Below, piece by piece: positions 56,840 to 64,000 of a stretch of 64,000 nt of DNA; the first letter of the stretch is position 1; each line of letters begins with the position of its first letter. Origin of the DNA: Paracoccus aerodenitrificans. GTDB taxonomy: Bacteria; Pseudomonadota; Alphaproteobacteria; Rhodobacterales; Rhodobacteraceae. Location of the stretch: assembly GCF_027913215.1 (NCBI RefSeq), contig NZ_CP115784.1:1798001-1862000 (forward strand). Reading direction: 5' to 3'. A model generated the notes under the pieces. It saw only the letters and a program-made list of their open reading frames with translations. It did not search any database and had not been told where the DNA came from. The position numbers and the translations under genes are program-made.

Positions 56840-57859
56840 TCAGCGCCAGCCCATATCCGGGGCGACATGGCGCAGGATGCTGTCCATGACATGCACGTTA
56901 TACGCGACGCCAAGCATGTTCGGCACGGTCAGAAGCAGCGTATCCGCCTCGGCGATGGCCTCATCCTGCTTCAGTTGTTCGACCAGCCGGTCGGGTTCAT
57001 CCGCATAGCTGCGCCCGAAGATGGACCGGGTCCGGTCGATCACTCCGATCTCATCGTTGTCCTTCCCGCCGCGCCCGAAATAATGGCGGTCCTCATCCGT
57101 CATCAGCGCAAAGATAGAACGGCTGACCGAGACGCGCGGCTCACGCTCATGCCCCGCCTGCTTCCATGCCTCGCGATAGGCCCGAATCTGCTTTGCCTGC
57201 TGAATATGGAAAGGCTCTCCGGTTTCGTCGATCTTCAGGGTCGAGCTTTGCAGGTTCATCCCCTTGCCCGCAGCCCAGACCGCCGTCGCATCGGATGCCG
57301 CACCCCACCATATCCGGTCGCGCAGCCCCTCGGAATGCGGCTCCAGCCGCAGCAGACCGGGCGGGTTCGGGAACATCGGGCGCGGATTGGGCTGCGCGAA
57401 GCCGTTCCCGTCAAGCTGTTCCAGAAACACATCCGTATGGCGGCGGGCCATATCGGCATGGTCCTCGCCCTCCAGCGGCAGATAGCCGAAATGCCGCCAG
57501 CCATCGACCACCTGCTCGGGCGAGCCGCGGCTGATGCCAAGCTGCAACCGCCCGCCAGAGATCAGATCCGCCGCGCCGGCATCCTCGATCATGTAAAGCG
57601 GGTTTTCATAGCGCATATCGATCACGCCGGTGCCGATCTCGATTGTCGAGGTCCGCGCCCCGATCGCCGCCAGCAGCGGAAAGGGAGAGGCAAGCTGCCG
57701 CGCATAATGGTGAACGCGGAAATACGCCCCGTCCATGCCGATCCTTTCGGCCTCGACGGCAAGCTCGATGGACTGGATCAGAACATCCGCCGCGCTGCGC
57801 ACCTGAGAGCCGCGCTCGGGCGACCAGTGACCAAAAGAAAGAAAACCCAAATTCTTCAT
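56840..57859 (-). CDS. LLM-class flavin-dependent oxidoreductase
   Basis: A 339-residue luciferase-like TIM barrel: FGHWSPERGSQVRSA, AERIGMDGAYFRVHHYARQLASPF, and LQLGISRGSPEQVVDG. It would use reduced FMN or F420; FMN is likely in this group of bacteria. The ATG at 57859 follows GGAGATTGCCG, so five upstream codons are left out. A 38-bp palindrome lies in its upstream region. Confidence 0.87.
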   Translation of the reverse strand: MKNLGFLSFGHWSPERGSQVRSAADVLIQSIELAVEAERIGMDGAYFRVHHYARQLASPFPLLAAIGARTSTIEIGTGVIDMRYENPLYMIEDAGAADLISGGRLQLGISRGSPEQVVDGWRHFGYLPLEGEDHADMARRHTDVFLEQLDGNGFAQPNPRPMFPNPPGLLRLEPHSEGLRDRIWWGAASDATAVWAAGKGMNLQSSTLKIDETGEPFHIQQAKQIRAYREAWKQAGHEREPRVSVSRSIFALMTDEDRHYFGRGGKDNDEIGVIDRTRSIFGRSYADEPDRLVEQLKQDEAIAEADTLLLTVPNMLGVAYNVHVMDSILRHVAPDMGWR

Positions 57860-57963
57860 CGGCAATCTCCACATTTCCTGCCTGCCCGAGCGGTATCCTC
57901 ACGCCCGGACGAATTCACGAACCGACCGCTGCTGATGCGCAGGCGCGTCGATCACGGGTAACA

Positions 57964-58001
57964 ACGCCGCTGACCGGGGGTTACGTTCCCGTCAGCGGCG
58001 T
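57964..58001. repeat. Strong palindrome between the LLM and alpha-glucosidase genes
   Basis: ACGCCGCTGA (57964-57973) and TCAGCGGCGT (57992-58001) are exact reverse complements, with an inner CGGG/CCCG pair. It lies after the GH13 stop (minus strand) and 105 bp before the LLM start. It is probably a terminator of the GH13 gene, though only a weak T-rich tail follows. Confidence 0.6.
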
Positions 58002-58040
58002 AAGATCGGTCAATTCGGAGGGTTTGTTATGCCGGAAAAG

Positions 58041-59633
58041 CTAGGCGTCGGTCTCTATGAATGCGAACCCGTTCGGCCCCAGTTCGACACGCCTGCCATT
58101 CACCGAGGCAGCCTGATGCGGCCCGACGATCTGCTGCCTGCTGGACGGAGGAAGGTTCAGCGAGACCTCATCCCTGCTCAGATTGAACACACAGATCAGC
58201 CCGCCACGCTGGAACATCAGAACCGGGTTAGGGCGGTTATAGAATTTCGCGACATCCCTGCCGTTCAGTTCGGACCGCCCGGACCGGAAGGCAAGCATCT
58301 GGCGATAGAAATGCAGGACGGACTGCGCGTCTTCCTCTTGCGCCGCGACGTTCCGCGCAAGCTGAGGCGGTTTGACCGGCAACCACGGCTTGCCCTCGGA
58401 GAAGCCGCCTGACGTACTGCTGTTGCCGTCCCAGACCATCGGCGTACGGCAGCCGTCGCGCCCCTTGTAATCGGGCCAGAAGCGGATGCCCGGCGGATCG
58501 GTCAATTCTTCGAACTCCAGATCGGTTTCCGTCTGCCCCAGTTCCTCACCCTGATAAAGGCAGACCGAGCCCGGAAAGGACAGAAGCATCGCCGCTGTCA
58601 GCTTCGCCAGACTGTCCTGATCGGCGCCATAGTCCTGCCAGCGGGTCAGATGCCGGATCACATCGTGATTGGAAAATGCCCATGTCGGCCAGCCATCGGG
58701 CGCGATACGGAAAAACCTCTCGATCCGCGTACGGAAATGTTTCGGAGTGAATTCCGGCCCCAGCATATCAAAGCTGTAGGCCTGATGCAGCCTGCTGTCG
58801 CCTGCCGTATATTCGGCCATGATTTCGACGGCACGGGTTGAATCCCCGACCTCGCCGACTGTAGAGGCACCGAATTCATCGGTCAGTTCGCGGATCCGGG
58901 ACAGGAAATCCAGATTCTCGGGCTGGGTTTTCGAGAATTTATGAATCTGCATCTCATAGGGATTCACCTGCGCTTCGCCCTTGCGGGCGGGGTTATTGCG
59001 CAGCTTCCTGTCATGCACATAGAAATTCACCGTATCCAGCCGGAACCCGTCAACTCCGCGTTCCAGCCAGAAGCGCATCGTGCCAAGCAGCCAATCCTGA
59101 ACATCCGGGTTATGAAAATTGAAATCCGGCTGCGATGTCAGGAAATTATGCAGGTAGTATTGCTTTCTGTGTCCATCCCATTCCCAGGCCGAGCCTCCGA
59201 ATACCGAAGCCCAGTTATTCGGCGGTGAGCCATCGGGTCTGGCGTCGGCCCAGACATACCAGTCAGCCTTCGGGTTATCCCGGCTCTGGCGGCTTTCAAC
59301 GAAAAAGGGATGCTGATCGGATGAGTGGCTGAGCACCTGATCTATAATCACTTTCAGCCCCTGCTCATGCGCTTTCGACACCAGCAGGTCGAAATCCTTC
59401 AGATCTCCGAAGAGAGGGTCGATATCGGTATAATCCGATACGTCATACCCCATATCCGCCATCGGAGAGGTAAAGACCGGCGACAGCCAGACCGCATCCA
59501 CCCCAAGCCCGGCGATATATTTCAGCCGCGAGGCAATCCCGCGCAGATCGCCGACACCGTCGCCGTTACTGTCCTGAAACGACCTCGGATATACCTGATA
59601 GGTTACCGAGCCACGCCACCAGTCATTCACCAT
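58041..59633 (-). CDS. aglA: GH13 alpha-glucosidase / oligo-1,6-glucosidase
   Basis: A 530-residue glycoside hydrolase of family 13: YQVYPRSFQDSNGDGVGDLRG at the N-terminus, catalytic Asp in GVDGFRLDTVNFYVHD, Glu in GASTVGEVGD, and the third acidic residue in FSNHDVIRHL. No signal peptide, so it cleaves maltose, isomaltose or similar sugars in the cytoplasm. It diverges from glgP with a 90-bp gap. The pairing with glycogen genes suggests a role in oligosaccharide or glycogen turnover. Confidence 0.9.
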   Translation of the reverse strand: MVNDWWRGSVTYQVYPRSFQDSNGDGVGDLRGIASRLKYIAGLGVDAVWLSPVFTSPMADMGYDVSDYTDIDPLFGDLKDFDLLVSKAHEQGLKVIIDQVLSHSSDQHPFFVESRQSRDNPKADWYVWADARPDGSPPNNWASVFGGSAWEWDGHRKQYYLHNFLTSQPDFNFHNPDVQDWLLGTMRFWLERGVDGFRLDTVNFYVHDRKLRNNPARKGEAQVNPYEMQIHKFSKTQPENLDFLSRIRELTDEFGASTVGEVGDSTRAVEIMAEYTAGDSRLHQAYSFDMLGPEFTPKHFRTRIERFFRIAPDGWPTWAFSNHDVIRHLTRWQDYGADQDSLAKLTAAMLLSFPGSVCLYQGEELGQTETDLEFEELTDPPGIRFWPDYKGRDGCRTPMVWDGNSSTSGGFSEGKPWLPVKPPQLARNVAAQEEDAQSVLHFYRQMLAFRSGRSELNGRDVAKFYNRPNPVLMFQRGGLICVFNLSRDEVSLNLPPSSRQQIVGPHQAASVNGRRVELGPNGFAFIETDA

Positions 59634-59722
59634 TCTGCCCTCTCAGCCGACAAGTCAGACCATTGAACCCGGCCGGTCACCGTCCTAATGAGATCGCTAA
59701 CATCAGTCAGCCGCGGAACGCC

Positions 59723-62164
59723 ATGATGACACAGCCAGAGATGAGCGCCACCCCCAAAGATATCGCCCAGTCGGTCCGCGACCATCTGACCTTCTCGATC
59801 GGAAAAGATGCGCCGCATGCCTCAGTGCATGACTGGCGGGTGGCTTTGTCGCTTGCCGTGCGCGACCGGATCGTAGAGCCGTGGTTCGCCTCGACCCGCG
59901 CGACCTATGACGGGAAGCTGAAGCGGGTGCATTACCTGTCGATGGAGTTCCTGATCGGACGGCTGCTGGAGGATTCCATCGTCAATCTGGGGCTGGACGA
60001 CATGGCGCGTGAGGCGCTGCACGGATTTGGCGTGGATTATGACGAGGTGATCCATGACGAGCCCGAAGCCGCGCTTGGCAATGGCGGTCTGGGACGACTG
60101 GCGGCCTGTTACATGGAGTCGATGGCGACTCTGGGGTGTCCGGCCTATGGCTATGGGTTGCGCTATGAACACGGGCTGTTCCGGCAGCGTTTCGATCACG
60201 GGCGGCAGGTGGAAACCGCCGAGAACTGGCTGAAATCCCGCAACCCGTGGGAATTCGAGCGCCCCGAGGCCGCCTATGAGATCGGCTTCGGCGGCTGGGT
60301 CGAGGGTGACGGGCCGCGCAAGATCTGGCATCCGGCGGAAAGCGTGATCGCGGCGGCCTATGACATGCCGGTCATCGGCTGGCGCGGGCGTTGGGCCAAT
60401 ACGCTGCGCCTGTGGTCGGGCAAGCCGGTGCAGGAATTCGACCTCGAACGGTTCAACCGGGGCGAATATGTAGCGGCGGGCGCGGCCGAGTCTCTGGCCC
60501 GGACCATTACCCGCGTGCTCTATCCCGACGACTCGACCGAGGCCGGGAAAGAACTTCGGCTGAAGCAGGAATATTTCTTCACCGCCGCATCGGTGCGCGA
60601 CATCATGCGCCGCTTCGCCTCGGGCGACGAATCCATCGCCGCCTTGCCTGACCGCGTCGCTATCCAGATGAACGACACCCATCCCTCCATTGCCGGGGCC
60701 GAGCTGGTGCGCGTTCTGATCGACGATTTCGGGCAGGAATTCGACGCCGCCGCCGACATGGCGGTGCGGGTGCTGAACTATACCAACCACACGCTTCTGC
60801 CAGAGGCACTTGAAACATGGTCCGAGGGGCTATTCCGCAAGATCCTGCCGCGCCATATGGATCTGGTCGAGCGCATCGACGATCACCATAAACGCCGAAA
60901 CCCCTCGCGCCCGTGGGAACTGTCCGCCATCCATCACGGTCAGGTTCACATGGGAACACTGGCCTTCATGCAGTCGGGCCATGTGAACGGCGTCTCGGCG
61001 CTGCATACGGATCTGATGAAAGAGACCGTCTTTCACGATCTGAACCGGCTGCATCCCGACCGGATCGTGAATGTCACCAATGGCGTGACCCCGCGCCGAT
61101 GGCTCTATTCCGCCAATCCCACCCTTGCCGGGCTGATCACCGAAACGCTTGGTGATGAGGAATGGGTGGATCATCTGGATCGCCTGAAACGGCTTGAGCC
61201 CTCCGCCGATGACAGCGCATGGCTGGACCGCTATGCGGCTGCCAAACGCAGCAACAAGGTAGCACTGTCCAACTGGCTGGGTGAAAGACTTGGCATCGTG
61301 CCCGACCCGGATGCGCTGTTCGATGTCCAGATCAAGCGTATCCATGAATATAAGCGCCAGCTTCTGAACGTGCTGGAGACCATTTCTCGTTGGGATGAGA
61401 TCCGTCAGAATCCCGGTGCGGACTGGCAGCCGCGCGTCAAGATATTCGGCGGCAAGGCGGCACCCGGCTATGTCGTCGCGAAAGAGATCGTGCATCTGAT
61501 CAACGACGTCGCCGCTGTCGTCAACAAGGACCCCGCGATGCAGGGCCGACTGATTGTGGCCTATCCGGCGAATTACAATGTCTCGATGGCGGTCAGGCTG
61601 ATCCCGGCGGCGGATCTGTCCGAGCAGATCTCAACCGCCGGGAAAGAGGCATCCGGCACCGGCAATATGAAACTGTCGATGAACGGAGCGCTGACCATCG
61701 GCACGCTGGACGGGGCCAATGTGGAGATCCGCGAACAGGTCGGGGCCGAGAATTTCTTTCTGTTCGGCATGAACACCGCCGAGGTCGAAAAACGCCGTGC
61801 CATGCAGGATCATGCCGCGCAGGCCATCGCAGAATCCCCTGCCCTCGCACGCGCCATCGAACTGATCGCGGCAGGAACATTCGGCGGCGACAGGGACCGC
61901 TATGGCAGACTCGTCGACATCCTGCGCAAATGGGATGATTATCTGGTCTGCTCTGATTTCGCCGATTACCGCTCGACGCAAGGCGATATCGATGCCGCTT
62001 ACCGTGACCAGAGGGGATGGAACCGCATGGCAGCGCTGAACACCGCCCGCATGGGATGGTTCTCGTCAGACCGCTCGATCCGTGATTACATGAGTCGTGT
62101 CTGGGATATGGAGGCGAGCGATGAGCAAGCAGCAAGGCAACGGGCCGGGCAGCCAGCAGGATAA
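59723..62164 (+). CDS. glgP: Glycogen phosphorylase
   Basis: An 813-residue enzyme that releases glucose 1-phosphate from glycogen. Marks are [34 protein letters not shown] and [14 protein letters not shown], and the PLP-lysine region [21 protein letters not shown] near residue 655. Two adjacent ATG codons at 59723 and 59726 are the likely start; an open frame from 59663 overlaps the gap to aglA without support. It overlaps glgB by 44 bases. Confidence 0.96.
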   Translation: MMTQPEMSATPKDIAQSVRDHLTFSIGKDAPHASVHDWRVALSLAVRDRIVEPWFASTRATYDGKLKRVHYLSMEFLIGRLLEDSIVNLGLDDMAREALHGFGVDYDEVIHDEPEAALGNGGLGRLAACYMESMATLGCPAYGYGLRYEHGLFRQRFDHGRQVETAENWLKSRNPWEFERPEAAYEIGFGGWVEGDGPRKIWHPAESVIAAAYDMPVIGWRGRWANTLRLWSGKPVQEFDLERFNRGEYVAAGAAESLARTITRVLYPDDSTEAGKELRLKQEYFFTAASVRDIMRRFASGDESIAALPDRVAIQMNDTHPSIAGAELVRVLIDDFGQEFDAAADMAVRVLNYTNHTLLPEALETWSEGLFRKILPRHMDLVERIDDHHKRRNPSRPWELSAIHHGQVHMGTLAFMQSGHVNGVSALHTDLMKETVFHDLNRLHPDRIVNVTNGVTPRRWLYSANPTLAGLITETLGDEEWVDHLDRLKRLEPSADDSAWLDRYAAAKRSNKVALSNWLGERLGIVPDPDALFDVQIKRIHEYKRQLLNVLETISRWDEIRQNPGADWQPRVKIFGGKAAPGYVVAKEIVHLINDVAAVVNKDPAMQGRLIVAYPANYNVSMAVRLIPAADLSEQISTAGKEASGTGNMKLSMNGALTIGTLDGANVEIREQVGAENFFLFGMNTAEVEKRRAMQDHAAQAIAESPALARAIELIAAGTFGGDRDRYGRLVDILRKWDDYLVCSDFADYRSTQGDIDAAYRDQRGWNRMAALNTARMGWFSSDRSIRDYMSRVWDMEASDEQAARQRAGQPAG

Positions 62165-64000
62165 CTCTGAGTCCGATCTGACCGCGCCACCGCCGATTTC
62201 CCGTGACCGTGCGCAGGCGCTTGCGGATGGCCGCGATGCCGAGCCGTTCCACTGGCTGGGGCCGCATCCTGCCGGTGATGGCTGGCGGGTCATGGCGGTG
62301 GATCACGGTGCCGCCGAGATGTCGATCGCGACAATCCACGGCGTTTATCCGATGGATCCGGTTCATGACATCGCCGGACTTTTCGCGGGGATCATGCCCG
62401 ACCCGACCCCCTATCTGCTGAAAGGCACTGACGGGCAGGCTGAATGGGAATATGAGGACCCCTATCGCTTCGGCCCGGTACTTGGCCAAATCGACGAATA
62501 TCTGATCGGAGAAGGCACGCATCATCAGCTCTGGCTGGCGCTTGGGGCGCATGTCATCAAGCATCAGGGTGTCAGCGGGACGCATTTCGCGGTCTGGGCG
62601 CCGAATGCCCGCCGTGTCGCGGTTCTGGGCGATTTCAATGGCTGGGATGCTCGACGCCACGGCATGCGGCGGCGCGGTCTGACCGGCGTATGGGAAATCT
62701 TCATCCCGAATATCGGCGACGGCACGGCCTATAAATTCGCCATCACCGGCGCACATGGAGAGCCGATGCCTCAGAAAGCGGACCCGGTCGGGTTCGGGGC
62801 GGAACACCCGCCCGCAACGGCTTCGGTCGTGCGCGAAATCGGGAATTACGACTGGCGCGACACAGCATGGATGGACCGCCGCGCAAAGGCGCAGAGCATC
62901 TCGGCCCCGATCTCGGTCTATGAGGTGCATTTGGGAAGCTGGAAGCGCGTGACCGAAGACGGCAATCGCCCGCTTTCTTATCTGGAACATGCTCGGGACC
63001 TGATCCCATATGTCGTCGGGATGGGCTTCACCCATCTGGAGCTGATGCCGGTTTCCGAATTTCCCTTCGACGGATCCTGGGGCTACCAGCCGATCGGGCT
63101 TTATGCGCCGACCATCCGCTTCGGCACGCCGGATGAGTTCCGCGCCCTGATCGACACCGCGCATGAGGCGGGCATCGGTGTGCTGCTCGACTGGGTGCCG
63201 GGGCATTTTCCGACCGATGCGCATGGTCTGGGACGTTTCGACGGCACCGCGCTTTACGAACATGCCGACCCTCGCGAGGGGTTTCATCAGGACTGGAATA
63301 CGCTGATCTATAATTACGGCCGGCGTGAGGTGTCCAACTATCTGACCGCGAATGCGCTGTACTGGCTGGAAGAGTTCCATATTGACGGGCTGCGTGTGGA
63401 TGCGGTCGCCTCGATGCTGTACCGGGATTATTCCCGCAAGGAGGGCGAATGGGTGCCCAATATCCACGGCGGGCGCGAAAATCTTGAGGCGATAGATTTC
63501 CTGCGCGGGGTCAACACTGTTGCTTACGGCACCGTGCCGGGGATCATGACGGTGGCCGAGGAATCCACCTCTTTTCCCGGCGTCTCGCGGCCTGCGGATA
63601 CGGGCGGGCTGGGTTTCGGTTTCAAATGGAATATGGGCTGGATGAACGATACGCTCAGCTATATCCGGCACGAACCTGTGCATCGCAGTCACCATCACAA
63701 CCAGCTTACATTCGGTCTGGTCTACGCGTTTTCAGAGAATTTCATCCTGCCGATCAGCCATGACGAGGTGGTGCACGGCAAGGGCTCGATGCTGGACAAG
63801 ATGCCGGGAGATGACTGGCAGAAATTCGCAAATTTGCGTGCCTATTACGGGTTCATGTGGACCCATCCGGGCAAGAAGCTGCTGTTCATGGGATGCGAAT
63901 TCGCACAGCGGCGCGAGTGGAACCATGACTCGTCGCTGGACTGGCATTTGCTGGAAGACCCCAGACATAAGGGCGTGCAATCGCTGATCCGCGATCTGAA
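62121..64000 (+). CDS. glgB: 1,4-alpha-glucan branching enzyme, 3' end outside window
   Basis: About 626 residues are present without a stop. An N-terminal domain (residues 30-120) is followed by a CBM48 domain ([24 protein letters not shown]) and the GH13 barrel: [25 protein letters not shown] with the catalytic Asp, [14 protein letters not shown] with the Glu, and [27 protein letters not shown] precedes ATG 62121, inside glgP, so translation is coupled. The rest of the glg genes probably follows outside the window. Confidence 0.95.
   Translation, partial: MSKQQGNGPGSQQDNSESDLTAPPPISRDRAQALADGRDAEPFHWLGPHPAGDGWRVMAVDHGAAEMSIATIHGVYPMDPVHDIAGLFAGIMPDPTPYLLKGTDGQAEWEYEDPYRFGPVLGQIDEYLIGEGTHHQLWLALGAHVIKHQGVSGTHFAVWAPNARRVAVLGDFNGWDARRHGMRRRGLTGVWEIFIPNIGDGTAYKFAITGAHGEPMPQKADPVGFGAEHPPATASVVREIGNYDWRDTAWMDRRAKAQSISAPISVYEVHLGSWKRVTEDGNRPLSYLEHARDLIPYVVGMGFTHLELMPVSEFPFDGSWGYQPIGLYAPTIRFGTPDEFRALIDTAHEAGIGVLLDWVPGHFPTDAHGLGRFDGTALYEHADPREGFHQDWNTLIYNYGRREVSNYLTANALYWLEEFHIDGLRVDAVASMLYRDYSRKEGEWVPNIHGGRENLEAIDFLRGVNTVAYGTVPGIMTVAEESTSFPGVSRPADTGGLGFGFKWNMGWMNDTLSYIRHEPVHRSHHHNQLTFGLVYAFSENFILPISHDEVVHGKGSMLDKMPGDDWQKFANLRAYYGFMWTHPGKKLLFMGCEFAQRREWNHDSSLDWHLLEDPRHKGVQSLIRDL

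Noticed and set aside
61593..63698. 701-codon open frame opposite glgP and glgB
   Set aside because: Same reasoning: glgP and glgB carry their catalytic motifs on the plus strand, and the antisense product has no recognisable feature.

Overview
The window looks like a chromosomal stretch of a Paracoccus-like member of the Rhodobacteraceae (Alphaproteobacteria). This rests on the high GC, NorCBQDEF/NirI/NirS denitrification genes of the Paracoccus denitrificans type, the block cmk-rpsA-ihfB-lapA-trpF, and Rhodobacterales-style ABC, SufE, LapA and SH3 proteins. I could run no database search, so the genus is an inference.

Layout. 1-7,470 is a mobile-element-scarred segment: the 5' part of an APH-fold phosphotransferase, a decayed IS6-family element (760-1556), a membrane protein, an AspT-type antiporter, a glutamate decarboxylase gene cut after codon 4 by an intact IS5/IS427-group element (5660-6499, TA duplication), and a decayed serine recombinase ending 50 bp from tRNA-Thr(GGT). 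7,700-9,700 holds an SH3 protein and a 2-hydroxyacid dehydrogenase. 9,750-22,620 is an uncharacterised catabolic region: short-chain dehydrogenase, aldehyde dehydrogenase, a five-gene HAAT-type ABC importer, Zn alcohol dehydrogenase, two similar LysR regulators, an exported cyclase-family protein and an MmgE/PrpD protein. A dodecin follows.

23,100-38,600 is a nitrite/nitric-oxide respiration region. A TonB-dependent receptor has an FNR/NNR-type site in front of it. After it come a small exported Cys protein, an Nnr-type regulator, norCBQDEF and nirI-nnrS-nirX (apbE) on the minus strand, and divergent nirS. Three FNR/NNR-like palindromes (23129, 32082, 36371) suggest one regulon. The haem d1 genes normally next to nirS are not here.

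38,640-46,950 is core genome: TSUP permease, sufE, lipoprotein, GNAT, trpF, lapA, ihfB, rpsA, cmk, tsf, rpsB. The rpsB leader folds into a three-way junction just after a good promoter. 47,160-52,030 is a chemotaxis operon (STAS, receiver, CheA, CheW, CheR, CheY, unknown protein) without cheB or a receptor, followed by an IS256-family relic.

52,358-59,633 carries a Tat-exported beta-lactamase-fold protein, a YdeP-type molybdopterin oxidoreductase, a pirin, an LLM flavin oxidoreductase and a GH13 alpha-glucosidase. The window ends in glgP-glgB (glgB runs off the edge), the start of a glycogen operon. No CRISPR array, prophage or recognisable defence system was seen.
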